DNA of 64,000 bases from Streptomyces parvus. GTDB lineage: Bacteria; Actinomycetota; Actinomycetes; Streptomycetales; Streptomycetaceae. Under the pieces are notes generated by a model. That model was not told where the DNA came from. It ran no database searches and worked only from the letters and a program-made list of their open reading frames with translations. The translations under genes and the position numbers were made by a program. Positions within the stretch are counted from its first letter, which is position 1, and every line of letters starts with the position of its first letter. Where the stretch lies: NCBI RefSeq assembly GCF_032121415.1, contig NZ_CP135079.1:2294001-2358000 (forward strand), given 5' to 3'. This document shows, one piece after another, positions 28,181 through 37,609 of the stretch.

Positions 28181-29398
28181 ATGAGCCAGGACTCCGCCAC
28201 CGCGACGGAGGCCGCACGCAAGCTGACCGGGCGGCGACGCCGGGAAGTCGTTGCCGTGCTGCTGTTCAGCGGCGGCCCTATCTTCGAGAGCTCCATCCCG
28301 CTCTCCGTTTTCGGAATCGACCGGCAGGACGCGGGAGTCCCCCGCTACCGCCTGCTGGTCTGCGGGGGCGAGGAAGGACCGCTGCGCACCACCGGTGGGC
28401 TCGAACTCACCGCGCCGTACGGCCTGGAGGCGATCAGCAGGGCCGGCACCGTGGTGGTGCCCGCCTGGCGGTCGATCACCTCGCCGCCGCCCGCCGAGGC
28501 ACTGGACGCGCTGCGGCGCGCCCATGAGGAGGGCGCCCGCATCGTCGGTCTGTGCACGGGAGCCTTCGTGCTCGCGGCCGCCGGCCTGCTGGACGGCCGG
28601 CCGGCCACCACACACTGGATGTACGCGCCGACGCTGGCCAAGCGCTATCCGTCGGTGCACGTCGATCCGCGCGAACTGTTCGTGGACGACGGCGATGTGC
28701 TCACCTCCGCCGGTACGGCGGCGGGTATCGATCTCTGCCTCCATATAGTCCGCACCGACCACGGCACGGAGGCCGCCGGGGCGCTCGCCCGCCGGCTCGT
28801 CGTGCCGCCGCGGCGCAGTGGCGGGCAGGAGCGCTACCTGGACAGGTCTTTACCGGAGGAGATCGGGTCCGACCCGCTCGCCGAGGTCGTGGCCTGGGCC
28901 CTGGAGCATCTGCACGAGCAGTTCGACGTGGAGACGCTCGCGGCGCGCGCCTACATGAGCAGGCGGACCTTCGACCGCAGGTTCCGTTCGCTCACCGGCA
29001 GCGCACCGCTGCAGTGGCTGATCACCCAGCGGGTGCTGCAGGCGCAGCGGCTGCTGGAGACCTCCGACTACTCGGTCGACGAGGTCGCCGGCCGCTGCGG
29101 CTTCCGCTCCCCGGTCGCGCTGCGCGGGCACTTCCGCCGCCAGCTCGGCTCCTCCCCCGCCGCGTACCGGGCCGCCTACCGGGCCCGTCGTCCGCAGGGG
29201 GTGGCGGAGAGCGCCGCGACGGTGGTCGAGACGATGGTGCCCAGCCAGGGGCCGCCGTCCGGACGCCGGGGCTCCTCGATGTCCTCCGCACCGGTCGCCG
29301 TGGCGGCTGCGGCGGGTCCCGGGGAGCACTCCCTGCCCGGCCCCGACGCGTTCGTTCCCGGCCGCCCGGCCCTGCCGGGACAGCGGAGTGCCCCGTAG
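28181..29398 (+). CDS. adpA: AdpA, global developmental regulator
   Basis: 405 residues. It activates and represses hundreds of genes for aerial growth, secreted enzymes and antibiotics. The N-terminal half is a DJ-1/PfpI-like dimerisation domain ([20 protein letters not shown] near residue 27, [20 protein letters not shown] near 120). An AraC/XylS double helix-turn-helix occupies about 230-330 ([19 protein letters not shown], then [14 protein letters not shown]). A Pro/Ala-rich tail follows. Codon 224 (28850-28852) is TTA, the rare leucine codon needing bldA tRNA, between the two domains as in all known adpA genes. GAGGGGGG precedes the ATG. Length equals that recalled for S. griseus AdpA. 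Confidence 0.97.
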   Translation: MSQDSATATEAARKLTGRRRREVVAVLLFSGGPIFESSIPLSVFGIDRQDAGVPRYRLLVCGGEEGPLRTTGGLELTAPYGLEAISRAGTVVVPAWRSITSPPPAEALDALRRAHEEGARIVGLCTGAFVLAAAGLLDGRPATTHWMYAPTLAKRYPSVHVDPRELFVDDGDVLTSAGTAAGIDLCLHIVRTDHGTEAAGALARRLVVPPRRSGGQERYLDRSLPEEIGSDPLAEVVAWALEHLHEQFDVETLAARAYMSRRTFDRRFRSLTGSAPLQWLITQRVLQAQRLLETSDYSVDEVAGRCGFRSPVALRGHFRRQLGSSPAAYRAAYRARRPQGVAESAATVVETMVPSQGPPSGRRGSSMSSAPVAVAAAAGPGEHSLPGPDAFVPGRPALPGQRSAP

Positions 29399-29401
29399 GG
29401 T
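29396..29401 (+). promoter_or_regulatory. -10 box of leaderless ornA promoter in the adpA stop
   Basis: TAGGGT: its first three bases are the adpA TAG stop. The ornA ATG follows after 7 nt with no ribosome site, the distance expected for a transcript starting at the ATG. The -35 region is weak. Confidence 0.5.
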
Positions 29402-29408
29402 GGGGCCC

Positions 29409-30014
29409 ATGAACGACCGCATGGTGTGGATCGACTGCGAGATGACCGGGCTCTCGTTGACGGACGACGCACTCATCGAGGTGGCCGCCCTGGTCACCGA
29501 CTCGGAGCTGAACGTGCTCGGCGAAGGGGTGGACATCGTGATCCGCCCGCCGGACGCGGCCCTGGAGACCATGCCCGAGGTGGTGCGGCAGATGCACACC
29601 GCCTCGGGCCTCCTCGACGAGCTGGCCGGGGGCACCACCCTGGCGGACGCCGAGGAGCAGGTCCTGGCCTACGTCCGCGAGCACGTGAAGGAGCCCGGCA
29701 GAGCCCCGCTCTGCGGAAACTCGGTCGGTACCGACCGCGGCTTCCTGGCGCGGGACATGCGGGATCTGGAGAGCTACCTGCATTACCGGATCGTGGACGT
29801 GTCCTCGGTCAAGGAGCTGGCCCGGCGCTGGTTCCCCCGGGCGTACTTCAACAGCCCGGACAAGAACGGCAACCACCGGGCGCTGGCGGACATCCGTGAC
29901 TCCATCACGGAGCTCCGCTACTACCGGGAGGCGGTCTTCGTCCCGCAGCCCGGCCCGGACTCGGAGCGCGCCAAGGAGATCGCGGCGCGCCTGGTGACCC
30001 CGGCCACACCGTAG
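29409..30014 (+). CDS. ornA: Oligoribonuclease
   Basis: A 201-residue DEDDh 3'-5' exoribonuclease that finishes RNA decay by cutting 2-5-nt oligomers, including pGpG from c-di-GMP. Catalytic residues are visible: D9 and E11 in VWIDCEMTG, an Asp in [15 protein letters not shown], and the His and Asp of NHRALADI. The order adpA-ornA is conserved in Streptomyces, where loss of ornA slows growth and sporulation. The gene starts 10 nt after adpA and may be read both from adpA and from its own leaderless promoter. It links functionally to the GGDEF-EAL gene 24 kb away. Confidence 0.96.
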   Translation: MNDRMVWIDCEMTGLSLTDDALIEVAALVTDSELNVLGEGVDIVIRPPDAALETMPEVVRQMHTASGLLDELAGGTTLADAEEQVLAYVREHVKEPGRAPLCGNSVGTDRGFLARDMRDLESYLHYRIVDVSSVKELARRWFPRAYFNSPDKNGNHRALADIRDSITELRYYREAVFVPQPGPDSERAKEIAARLVTPATP

Positions 30015-30133
30015 GAACCCGCTGGTCACGGGCGTGAGAGCGCCCGCGGACCGGCCCCGGGAAACGGGGGCGCGAGCACCCTCCCGGACCCTGTACACTT
30101 TTTCTCGGCCGGTCGGAAACGACCGGGCGACAT

Positions 30134-30207
30134 GGTGGGTATAGCTCAGCTGGCAGAGCACCTGGTTGTGGTCCAGGATGTCGCGGGTTCAAGTCCCGTT
30201 ACTCACC
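30134..30207 (+). tRNA. tRNA-His (GTG)
   Basis: Acceptor GTGGGTA (30135-30141) pairs with TACTCAC (30200-30206). The extra G(-1) at 30134 and C73 at 30207, typical of tRNA-His, are present. Anticodon GTG at 30168-30170 lies between CCTGG and CCAGG. The T-loop is GGTTCAAGTCC. CCA is not encoded. Confidence 0.97.
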
Positions 30208-30214
30208 CTGAGGG

Positions 30215-30244
30215 AAGGGCCCCGGTCTTCGGACCGGGGCCCTT
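30215..30244 (+). terminator. Terminator with UUCG tetraloop after tRNA-His
   Basis: 13-bp perfect stem closed by TTCG (30228-30231), 7 nt after the tRNA. Confidence 0.9.
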
Positions 30245-30284
30245 CGTCATGCCGTGGTGCGGTGCCGCCCGGCGGCCCCGTCGC

Positions 30285-30875
30285 TCAGAACGTGACGTCG
30301 GAGCAGGCGTAGAAGGCGTTGCCGGTGTCCGCGATGGTCCAGACGCCGAGGATCAGGTGCTTGCCCGACTTCTGCGGCAGGTTGCCCGCGTGTGTGACCG
30401 TCGCCCCGGGCTGCCGGCCGCCGAAGGGCACGGTCAGGAAGGGCTGCGGTTCCAGGTCGGCCCGGGTGAGGGGCTTCGCCGGGTCGTAGCCGTCCTTGGT
30501 GACGTAGTACCGGAAGTCGGTCGTGGCGTGCCGGGCGGTGATCCGCCAGCGGAAGGTGTGGTTCGCCCCGGCGGTCACGGCGGTGGCCGGCCAGCCCCCG
30601 CCGCGCGGGTCGTCCAGCTCGGCAAAGCGCTGGTTGCCCCCGGCACAGATCAGACCGTCACGGGGACCCCGCGCCGGGAAGCCCTTGGGGCCCTCGACGC
30701 TCGGCGGCTCCCACTGGATCTGACCGCAGTCGCGGACGGTGCCGTTGCCGCAGAGCTGCTGCCTGCTGACCGGTGAGTCGGTGTACCCGTGGCTCTGTGC
30801 GCTGCCGGAGGTGGCCAGCAGGGAGGCCCCGGCGATGCCGAGGCCGAGGAGTAAGGACGTGATCTTTCTGCGCAT
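30285..30875 (-). CDS. Lytic polysaccharide monooxygenase (AA10), TTA-containing
   Basis: A 196-residue secreted copper enzyme that oxidatively cuts chitin or cellulose. Signal peptide about residues 1-28 (LLLGLGIAGASLLATSGSAQS). The mature protein would begin with His29 (HGYTDSPVSRQQLC), which with His106 (GANHTFRW) forms the copper histidine brace. GRQPGATVTHAGNLPQKSGKH and NAFYACSDVTF complete the single AA10 domain; there is no binding module. Codon 8 is TTA (30852-30854), so translation should depend on bldA tRNA. AGGAGC supports the ATG; the frame is open further upstream. A close paralogue begins beyond the window end. Confidence 0.94.
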   Translation of the reverse strand: MRRKITSLLLGLGIAGASLLATSGSAQSHGYTDSPVSRQQLCGNGTVRDCGQIQWEPPSVEGPKGFPARGPRDGLICAGGNQRFAELDDPRGGGWPATAVTAGANHTFRWRITARHATTDFRYYVTKDGYDPAKPLTRADLEPQPFLTVPFGGRQPGATVTHAGNLPQKSGKHLILGVWTIADTGNAFYACSDVTF

Positions 30876-31032
30876 ACGGTGCTCCTGAGGTGAGGGGTGG
30901 AGCTTGCGGACAGACGGACCGTGTGCGACGGCTCGCCGCACTTGGTCTAGACCAAGACGGAGGCTAGCCCTGTCCCTTGGTCATGTCCATACCACTGAAC
31001 CCCCGCGCCCGGGCCGGAGCCGACGCCCCGCC

Positions 31033-32070
31033 TCACGACGAGTCGCGGACCACCAGCTCCGTCGGCAGCACCACCGAAGGGCGCTCGTCGCCCGGGGTGC
31101 GGCCGGCGATCTCGTCCAGGAGGAGTTGGGCCATGCGGCGGCCCATCTCCTCTATGGGCTGGCGGACGCTGGTGAGGGGCGGGTGCATATGGCGGGCGAC
31201 GACCGAGTCGTCGAAGCCGACCAGGGCCACGTCCTCGGGGATGCGGCGGTCCGCCTCGCGCAGGACCTGGCGGGCGCCGGCGGCCATCACGTCGGAGGCG
31301 ACGAAGACCGCGTCCAGGTCGGGGCGGCGGGTCAACAGGTCGCGCATGGCCGCCGCGCCGCCCTCCTCGGTGAAGTCGGCGGGGGCGATGAGGCGCTCGT
31401 CGGGGGCCAGGCCGGCGGCGGAGACCGCCGCGCGGTAGCCGTCCAGGCGGCGCTGGGCCCCGTACACCTCCAGGCGGCCGGTGATCGTGGCCACCTGGCG
31501 GCGGCCCCGGGAGACGAGGTGCTCGACGGCGGCCCGCGCGCCCTCGAAGTTGTCGGAGTCGACCGAGGGCAGCGTCTCGGCCGCGTGCCGGGCTCCGCTG
31601 ATGACGCAGGGCATGCCCAGCTGCTCCAGCAGCTCCGGCAGCGGGTCGTCCGCGTGGACGGCGACCAGGAGGACCCCGTCGACGCGGTGGGCGGTGAGGT
31701 ACTGGGCGAGGCGGCGGCGCTCGCGGTCGTTGCCGACGAGGGTGAGGAGCAGCTGCATCTCGGTGTCGGCCAGGGCCGCCCCGACGCCGCGCACTATGGC
31801 GGAGAAGTACGGTTCGGCGAAGAAGCGGGTCTCCGGCTCGGGCACCACCAGCGCGATGGCGTCGGTGCGGTTGCCCGCCAGGGCGCGGGCGGCGCGGTTG
31901 GGGACGTATCCCAGCTCGGCCACGGCCGCCTCGACCGCCTGCCGGGTCGCGTCGCTGACCCGGGGCGAGCCGTTGATGACCCGCGAGGCGGTGCCCCGGC
32001 CCACACCGGCCCGTGCCGCCACCTCTTCGAGCGTGGGCCGCCCGCCGCTCCGTACTCGCGCTGCCGCCAT
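31033..32070 (-). CDS. cebR: CebR, LacI-family repressor of cellobiose genes
   Basis: 345 residues. LacI HTH at the N-terminus: PTLEEVAARAGVGRGTASRV, then INGSPRVSDATRQAV and the hinge YVPNRAARALAGNRT. A periplasmic-binding-like effector domain follows (VDGVLLVAVHADDPLPELL, VASDVMAAGARQVLREA). Cello-oligosaccharides release CebR from TGGGAGCGCTCCCA. A perfect copy lies 92 nt upstream of this gene, implying autoregulation, with two more at bglC and cebE. ATG 32070 has GGGGAGG 6 nt upstream; a TTG at 32094 is in frame but less likely. Confidence 0.94.
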   Translation of the reverse strand: MAAARVRSGGRPTLEEVAARAGVGRGTASRVINGSPRVSDATRQAVEAAVAELGYVPNRAARALAGNRTDAIALVVPEPETRFFAEPYFSAIVRGVGAALADTEMQLLLTLVGNDRERRRLAQYLTAHRVDGVLLVAVHADDPLPELLEQLGMPCVISGARHAAETLPSVDSDNFEGARAAVEHLVSRGRRQVATITGRLEVYGAQRRLDGYRAAVSAAGLAPDERLIAPADFTEEGGAAAMRDLLTRRPDLDAVFVASDVMAAGARQVLREADRRIPEDVALVGFDDSVVARHMHPPLTSVRQPIEEMGRRMAQLLLDEIAGRTPGDERPSVVLPTELVVRDSS

Positions 32071-32162
32071 GGCCGCCTCCCCGTTCCCGGTCAATTTCTC
32101 ACAGCCGTAACGTCAATCCAAGTCCTGGATCGATCACCTCGACGAGCGTACGGACAGGGTAT

Positions 32163-32176
32163 TGGGAGCGCTCCCA
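32163..32176. promoter_or_regulatory. CebR box upstream of cebR
   Basis: TGGGAGCGCTCCCA, exact consensus; with flanks TT...AA it is a 16-bp perfect palindrome. Confidence 0.9.
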
Positions 32177-32242
32177 AAGAGGGAAACGAAACGGCGGTGG
32201 GCCCGGTCGCGGAGACGACCGGGCCCACCGTTCCCAGGAGGG

Positions 32243-33700
32243 TCAGGCCTCCGGGGGAAGCGCGTGGCGGGCGATCACGTCGCCGTACCAGAGGGCGCTG
32301 GACTTCGGCGTACGGCGCTGGGTCGCGTAGTCGACGTACACCGCACCGAAGCGCTTCCCGTAGCCGTAGCCCCACTCGAAGTTGTCCATCAGGGACCAGA
32401 GGAAGTAGCCCCGTACGTCGGCCCCGTCGGCCACCGCCCGGCGTACCGCCTCCAAGTGGCCGTGCAGGTAGGCGATCCGCTCGGGGTCGTGGACCCGGCC
32501 GTCGGCGTCAGGGGCGTCGTCGAAGGCGGCCCCGTTCTCGGTGACCATCAGCGGCAGGTCCGGGTGCTCGCGCGCGACGTCCATGAGGAGGGCGTGCAGA
32601 CCGTTCGGGTCGACCGACCAGTTCATGGCGGTACGGGGCTTGCCCTCGGCCAGGTGGAAGGCCACGTGCTCGGAGCCGGGCCACGGGGAGTGGTCACTGC
32701 TGCCGTGGCCGTCGTTGCGGGTGTCCCCGGCGCCGTCGGCGGGCGTCGACACGATGGTGGGCGTGTAGTAGTTGACGCCGAGTACGTCGATGGGGGCCGC
32801 GATGGCGGCGAGGTCGCCCTCGTGGATCAACGCGGCCCAGTCCACGATGCGTCCGGTGTCGGCCAGCAGGTCTTCCGGGTACGCGCCCTTCAGCATCGGG
32901 CCGGTGAAGATCCGGTTGCCCACCGCGTCGATCCGGCGGGCCGCATCCGCGTCCGCCGGGCTGTCGGTCAGCGGGCGCACCTGGTGGAGGTTGAGGGTGA
33001 CCGAGGTCTGCGCGGCAGCGGGGAGGTTCGCGCGCAGCGCCTCGGTCGCCCGGCCGTGGGCGAGGTTGAGGTGGTGGGCGGCCCGCAGCGCGGCGGCCGG
33101 CTCGGTACGGCCGGGGGCGTGGACCCCGGAGCCGTACCCGAGGAAGGCCGAGCACCAGGGCTCGTTCAGCGTCGTCCACATCGAGACCCGGTCGCCGAGC
33201 GCGCGGGCCATGATGGCCGCGTAGTCCGCGAACCGTTCGGCCGTCGCGCGCTCGGGCCAGCCGCCCGCGTCCTCCAACTCCTGGGGCAGGTCCCAGTGGT
33301 AGAGCGTGGCGACGGGCTTGATTCCGGCCGCCAGCAGCTCGTCGACGAGCGAGCGGTAGAAGTCCAGGCCGCGTTCGACGGCGGGGCCCCGGCCGGTGGG
33401 CTGCACCCGGGACCAGGAGACGGAGAAGCGGTACGCCTGGAGGCCGAGGCGCTTCATCAGGGCGACGTCGTCGCGGTAGCGGTGGAAGTGGTCGGCGGCC
33501 ACGTCCCCGGTATCCCCGTTGAGGACCTTGCCGGGGGTGTGGCTGAAGGTGTCCCAGATGGAGGGGGTGCGGCCCCTCTCGGAGGCCGCGCCCTCCACCT
33601 GGTACGCGGCGGTGGCCGCGCCCCACAGGAAGCCTGTGGGGAAGGGGGCCTGGGCGGCGGGTGCCTGCTGCGGGACCGTGTCGGGTCGGACGGCTGTCAT
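32243..33700 (-). CDS. bglC: BglC, cytoplasmic GH1 beta-glucosidase
   Basis: 485 residues. It hydrolyses imported cellobiose and cellotriose to glucose inside the cell. (beta/alpha)8 GH1 fold: [19 protein letters not shown] near residue 20, acid/base E180 in [14 protein letters not shown] near 307, nucleophile E388 in VTENGAAF, and [18 protein letters not shown]. No signal peptide. The ATG at 33700 has AAGGGAG upstream, and that ribosome site is part of a CebR box. Gene order cebEFG-bglC with the same operator matches S. coelicolor and S. scabies, where BglC also tunes the CebR inducer level. Confidence 0.96.
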   Translation of the reverse strand: MTAVRPDTVPQQAPAAQAPFPTGFLWGAATAAYQVEGAASERGRTPSIWDTFSHTPGKVLNGDTGDVAADHFHRYRDDVALMKRLGLQAYRFSVSWSRVQPTGRGPAVERGLDFYRSLVDELLAAGIKPVATLYHWDLPQELEDAGGWPERATAERFADYAAIMARALGDRVSMWTTLNEPWCSAFLGYGSGVHAPGRTEPAAALRAAHHLNLAHGRATEALRANLPAAAQTSVTLNLHQVRPLTDSPADADAARRIDAVGNRIFTGPMLKGAYPEDLLADTGRIVDWAALIHEGDLAAIAAPIDVLGVNYYTPTIVSTPADGAGDTRNDGHGSSDHSPWPGSEHVAFHLAEGKPRTAMNWSVDPNGLHALLMDVAREHPDLPLMVTENGAAFDDAPDADGRVHDPERIAYLHGHLEAVRRAVADGADVRGYFLWSLMDNFEWGYGYGKRFGAVYVDYATQRRTPKSSALWYGDVIARHALPPEA

Positions 33701-33702
33701 GC

Positions 33703-33714
33703 GGGAGCGCTCCC
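33703..33714. promoter_or_regulatory. CebR box overlapping the bglC ribosome site
   Basis: GGGAGCGCTCCC, 12-bp perfect core of the CebR palindrome, ending 3 nt before the bglC ATG on the minus strand. Confidence 0.85.
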
Positions 33715-33761
33715 TTGGGGGACGTCGGGAAAAGCGAGGGTGGGGAGGAGAGGCAGGGGGG

Positions 33762-34682
33762 TCAGCCCTTGACCGCGCCGGACATGATGCCGCCGACGAT
33801 CTTCTTGCCGAAGAGGACGAACACCACCAGCAGCGGCAGCGTGCTGATCAGCGCGCCCGCCATCACGATGGACTGGTCGGGGGTGTAGGAGGCGCTGAGC
33901 TGGCCGAGGGCGACCTGAAGGGTCGGGTTCTGCTGGTTGAGGGCCAGGTAGGGCCAGAAGAAGTCGTTCCACGCCTGGACGAAGGTGAGCATCCCGAGCA
34001 CCATCATCGCGGGGCGCGCCACCGGCAGCACCACGCTGCGCACGATGCGGAAGTTGTTGGCGCCGTCGACCTTGGCCGCCTCGATCAGCTCGTACGGCAG
34101 GGCCTCGATCAGGTACTGGCGCATGAAGAACACGCCGAACGCGCTCACCAGGGTCGGGAAGATCACCGATTCGAGCTGGCCGCCCCAGCCGAGGCCGGAC
34201 ATCATCATGAACAGCGGGACGACGCTGAGCTGCGGCGGGATGGTGAGAGTGGCGATGACCGCGGTCATCAGCCAGCCGCGGCCCCGGAAGCGCATCTTGG
34301 CGAACGCGTAGCCGGCGAGCGTGCAGAAGAAGAGCGTGGCGAGGGTGATCGAGGACGAGACGATGATGCTGTTGACGATCGCCTTGCCGAGGTTCGCCTG
34401 CTCCCAGGCGGTCTGGATGTTCTCGATCAGCTTTCCGCCCGGGAAGAACGGCGGGGTGGAGGCGAGGACTTCGTCCTGGGTGCGGGAGGCCGCGACCAGG
34501 GTCCAGTAGAGCGGCAGCAGCGAGCCGAAGCCCACGACAGCGAGCGCGGCGTACGCGAACGGGCCGCCCTTCAGCTGCTGTCCCGCGCCCATCCGGAAGC
34601 GGCTGGGGCGGGACGGCCCACCGCTCTTCGGGGTCGGCGCGAGCTTCGCGGGGGCGGTGGGGGTGGGGCTGGTCATGGTCAT
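33762..34682 (-). CDS. cebG: CebG, cellobiose ABC permease
   Basis: 306 residues, six transmembrane segments, CUT1-type permease. The permease signature is [20 protein letters not shown] near residue 205, which contacts the shared ATPase (MsiK, not encoded here). A 45-residue Pro/Ser-rich cytosolic N-terminus precedes TM1. ATG 34682 is preferred over 34676 because GGGAG lies 8 nt upstream. It follows cebF by 14 nt, in the same operon. The start region also contains GGGAGCGCCTCC, a degenerate CebR-box half. Confidence 0.93.
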   Translation of the reverse strand: MTMTSPTPTAPAKLAPTPKSGGPSRPSRFRMGAGQQLKGGPFAYAALAVVGFGSLLPLYWTLVAASRTQDEVLASTPPFFPGGKLIENIQTAWEQANLGKAIVNSIIVSSSITLATLFFCTLAGYAFAKMRFRGRGWLMTAVIATLTIPPQLSVVPLFMMMSGLGWGGQLESVIFPTLVSAFGVFFMRQYLIEALPYELIEAAKVDGANNFRIVRSVVLPVARPAMMVLGMLTFVQAWNDFFWPYLALNQQNPTLQVALGQLSASYTPDQSIVMAGALISTLPLLVVFVLFGKKIVGGIMSGAVKG

Positions 34683-34696
34683 GGAGGCGCTCCCGG

Positions 34697-35695
34697 TCAG
34701 ACCGCGGACGTGCGGACGAATCGGCCGACGATCCAGTTGGCCGCGGCGATGAGAAGCAGGAGGGCGAGCATCGCCCAGGCGACGGCGGCGGCCGGACCGA
34801 GATGTCCGAGGTTCCAGCCGTAGTTGTAGAGGTAGATGCTGAGCGTCTCGTACTGGTTCTCGTTGCCGCCGGTGGCGCCCAGCGCACCGCCCTCCAGCAG
34901 CAGCGGCTCGCCGAAGAGCTGCATGGAGCCGATGGTGGAGATGACGATGGTGAACAGGATCGTCGGCCGCAGCGAGGGAATGGTGACCTTGCGGAACTGC
35001 TGCCAGCGCGACGCCCCGTCCAACGAGGCCGCTTCGTAGAGGTCGTTGGGGACCGCCTGCATGGCAGCCAGGTAGATCAGCGCGTTGTAGCCGGTCCACC
35101 GCCAGATGACGATGACGGAGATGGCGAGCTTCGACGTCCAGTGCCCGTTGGCCCAGTTGACCGGATCGAATCCGACGAGGCCGAGCGTCCAGTTGAGCAG
35201 TCCGCCGTCCGCCCGGAACACCAGGGCGAAGACGAGGGCTGCCGAGGCCACGGAGGTGGCGTACGGGGTGAGGATGATCGTGCGCCAGAACGTGCTGGCC
35301 CGCAGGCGGTAGTTGAGAAGATGGGCGAGGCCGAGAGCCATCAGGAGCTGCGGGACGGTCGAGATGACACCGATCAGGAAGGTGTTGCTGACCGAGGTCC
35401 AGAACTCGGGGTCGTGCAGGATCTTGTCGAAGTTCTCCCAGCCCACCCACTCCATCGAGTCCAGGCCGGTCATCGAGACCCGGTGCAGGGCGATCCAGCC
35501 GGTGTAGAGCAGCGGGTAGAGGCCGAAGGCCCCGAAGATCAGGAAGAACGGGGCGATGTAGGCGTACGGGGACGCCTTGTCGTCGAACCGCCACAGCCGG
35601 CTGCGCCACAACTGCCGTCGCTCGTCGGTCGGTTCCTTCTTCGATGGGCGGGGCGCTTTCGCGTACGCATCCCGGGTGGGGGTCGAGGTTGCCAC
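34697..35695 (-). CDS. cebF: CebF, cellobiose ABC permease
   Basis: 332 residues with a charged 45-residue N-terminus, then six transmembrane helices (SPYAYIAPFFLIFGAFGLYP for TM1). The coupling motif EAASLDGASRWQQFRKVTIP lies near residue 218. It pairs with CebG as the membrane channel for cellobiose and cellotriose. The preceding cebE gene ends 106 nt upstream and the gap contains a large hairpin, so permease expression is probably lower than that of the binding protein. Confidence 0.93.
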   Translation of the reverse strand: MATSTPTRDAYAKAPRPSKKEPTDERRQLWRSRLWRFDDKASPYAYIAPFFLIFGAFGLYPLLYTGWIALHRVSMTGLDSMEWVGWENFDKILHDPEFWTSVSNTFLIGVISTVPQLLMALGLAHLLNYRLRASTFWRTIILTPYATSVASAALVFALVFRADGGLLNWTLGLVGFDPVNWANGHWTSKLAISVIVIWRWTGYNALIYLAAMQAVPNDLYEAASLDGASRWQQFRKVTIPSLRPTILFTIVISTIGSMQLFGEPLLLEGGALGATGGNENQYETLSIYLYNYGWNLGHLGPAAAVAWAMLALLLLIAAANWIVGRFVRTSAV

Positions 35696-35740
35696 GGGCG
35701 GGGAGTCCTTCCCTGGGTGCGGCTGGGGAGTCGGGCGGGC

Positions 35741-35783
35741 GGGGGCGGGCCGATCAGGGCAGCTGCCCTGTCCGCCCGCCCCC
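35741..35783 (-). terminator. Two-level hairpin between cebE and cebF
   Basis: Outer arms GGGGGCGGGC (35741-35750) and GCCCGCCCCC (35774-35783) enclose the perfect 16-bp palindrome CAGGGCAGCTGCCCTG (35755-35770). It probably works as an attenuator or mRNA stabiliser for cebE. Confidence 0.65.
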
Positions 35784-35800
35784 GGGAGGGCGGATCAGGG

Positions 35801-37123
35801 TCAGCCGATGGCCTTGTCGATCGTCCGGACGGCCGCGTCCCAGGCGTCGTCGGGGCTGGTGCCGCGCTGCTCCATGTTGTTGATCTGGGTGGAGATGGAG
35901 TCCTTGATCACGCCGTCCTTCGGGCCGAGGACCGCCTCGGGGATGGACTTCGCGCCGTCGGCGTAGATCTGGCCGATGGGGGCGTTGTTGAAGTACGGCA
36001 GGGTCGCGTTCTTCACGTCGGGCAGCTCGTAGGCGCCCTGGTTGGACGGGAAGACGCCGATCGCCTTGAAGACGGCGGCCTGCTGCTCGGGGGCGGTCAG
36101 CCACTTGACGAGCTTGGCGGCCTCGTCCACGTTCTTGCCGGACTTGGGGACGGCGAGGAAGGAGCCGCCCCAGTTGGCGGAGGTGTTGCCGGGGGCACTG
36201 GTGATGTCCCACTTGCCCTTGTTGGCGTCACCGGCGTACGTGGAGATCTGGCCGGCCATCCAGGCGGGGCAGACGACGGTGGCCACGGTGCTCTTGCGCA
36301 GGGCCGCCTGCCACTGGTCCTCGAACTGGGCAAGGCCCTGCGTCAGTTTCTTGGACGCGGCCTGGGCGGCGAGCTGCCAGCCCTTCTCCACGCCGGCGCT
36401 CTCCTGGTAGATCGGCTTGCCGCTCGCGTCGTAGTACTGCTCGGGGCTGGAGCTGACCACGGCGTTGAACATGGCGCTCGCGGAGTCCATGAAGTACGTG
36501 CCGGAGGGGGCCTTCTTCTTGTACTGCTCGCCGAGCGCGAGGTAGGCCTCCCAGCCGCCCTCGGTCAGCTTCGCCACCTCGTCGCGTTCGGTGGGCAGCC
36601 CGGCCTTCTCGAAGAGTTCGCGGTTGTAGCAGAGGGACATGGGGCCGATGTCGGTGCCCGCGCCGATGACCGCGCCGCTGGGGGCGGTGGCCTGCTTCGC
36701 CTTCCAGGACACCCACTCGTCCACGCCGATGACCTTGGAGAGGTCGGCGAAGGAGTCCGCCTTGGTGTCGACGATCTCCTTGATCCGGCCGACCTCGATG
36801 CCCTGGACGTCGGCGAGGCCGCTGCCGGAGTTCAGCTGCTGAAGGAGCTTGGGGTAGTAGTTCTTCTCCTCGGCGGTGGTGTCCTCCTTGACCGTGATCT
36901 TCGGGTTCAGCTCGTGGTACTTCTCGAAGAGCCCGGCCTCCTTGTAGCCGAACTGCCCGAAGTCGGCGACGGTCAGGGTGATGTTGCCGTTCGCGTCGGC
37001 TCCCTTGTCCGAGTCGGAGGAGCCGCCGCATCCGGTGAGGAGGAGGGCGGCGACCGTGAGGCCCGTGGTGGCCACGACGGCGGTTCTCGGGCGTCGGCGG
37101 GCGACGCTGCGGGTGATGCGCAT
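35801..37123 (-). CDS. cebE: CebE, cellobiose-binding lipoprotein
   Basis: 440-residue extracellular solute-binding protein (family 1). Signal with Arg-rich start and lipobox LLTGC, lipidated Cys at residue 32. The mature part has ITLTVADFGQFGYKEAGLFE at its start and NWGGSFLAVPKSGKNVDEAA plus WLTAPEQQAAVFKAIGVFPS near the C-terminus, typical of the family. It delivers cellobiose and cellotriose to CebFG. AAGGAG lies before ATG 37123. A perfect CebR box lies 74 nt upstream. Confidence 0.95.
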   Translation of the reverse strand: MRITRSVARRRPRTAVVATTGLTVAALLLTGCGGSSDSDKGADANGNITLTVADFGQFGYKEAGLFEKYHELNPKITVKEDTTAEEKNYYPKLLQQLNSGSGLADVQGIEVGRIKEIVDTKADSFADLSKVIGVDEWVSWKAKQATAPSGAVIGAGTDIGPMSLCYNRELFEKAGLPTERDEVAKLTEGGWEAYLALGEQYKKKAPSGTYFMDSASAMFNAVVSSSPEQYYDASGKPIYQESAGVEKGWQLAAQAASKKLTQGLAQFEDQWQAALRKSTVATVVCPAWMAGQISTYAGDANKGKWDITSAPGNTSANWGGSFLAVPKSGKNVDEAAKLVKWLTAPEQQAAVFKAIGVFPSNQGAYELPDVKNATLPYFNNAPIGQIYADGAKSIPEAVLGPKDGVIKDSISTQINNMEQRGTSPDDAWDAAVRTIDKAIG

Positions 37124-37196
37124 TCCACTGCTCCTTGTTCCGGGGGGTCCTACGGAAAGACAGGAAGGACGCGCGCGAGATCCCCTCCCATCCATG

Positions 37197-37210
37197 TGGG
37201 AGCGCTCCCA
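37197..37210. promoter_or_regulatory. CebR box upstream of cebEFG
   Basis: TGGGAGCGCTCCCA, exact consensus, 74 nt before cebE. Confidence 0.92.
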
Positions 37211-37574
37211 TGCGCCGATGCCGGAAGGTTCCTGCCTCAAGGGGGTGGGTGTCAAGAGTTGAAGACGATTCCGTTGCCGAGGGATGTCCGGGGCGTCACG
37301 AAGGGGGTCCGGGGCGGCCCACCCGTCGGAAGGTGAACGGGGGCGGCCCGGGTCGGCGGCGGCGTCGGCGCACACCGCCCCTGTGGATTTTCCCCTTAAG
37401 CGCCTTTTGATCATCACCGTCCGCGGGGGGTCTTCGCCACGTAGCACGGGGAACGCGCCCCGGCCGGAGGTGGGGTGGGGTCCGGCCGGGACGCGCGGTG
37501 GGGGGGGTGGGGGGGTGCGTGGTCGGTGCGGCGGTGAGGGGGCCTGTCCTGGACGGCGGTGGGGGGGCCGGTAT

Positions 37575-37609
37575 CCCCGCCGCCACCGGGGCGAACGGTG
37601 GCGGCGGGG
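37575..37609 (-). terminator. Terminator downstream of the sensor kinase
   Basis: Perfect 14-bp stem (arms 37575-37588 and 37596-37609), 7-nt loop, 150 nt beyond the kinase stop in the transcript direction. Confidence 0.65.
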
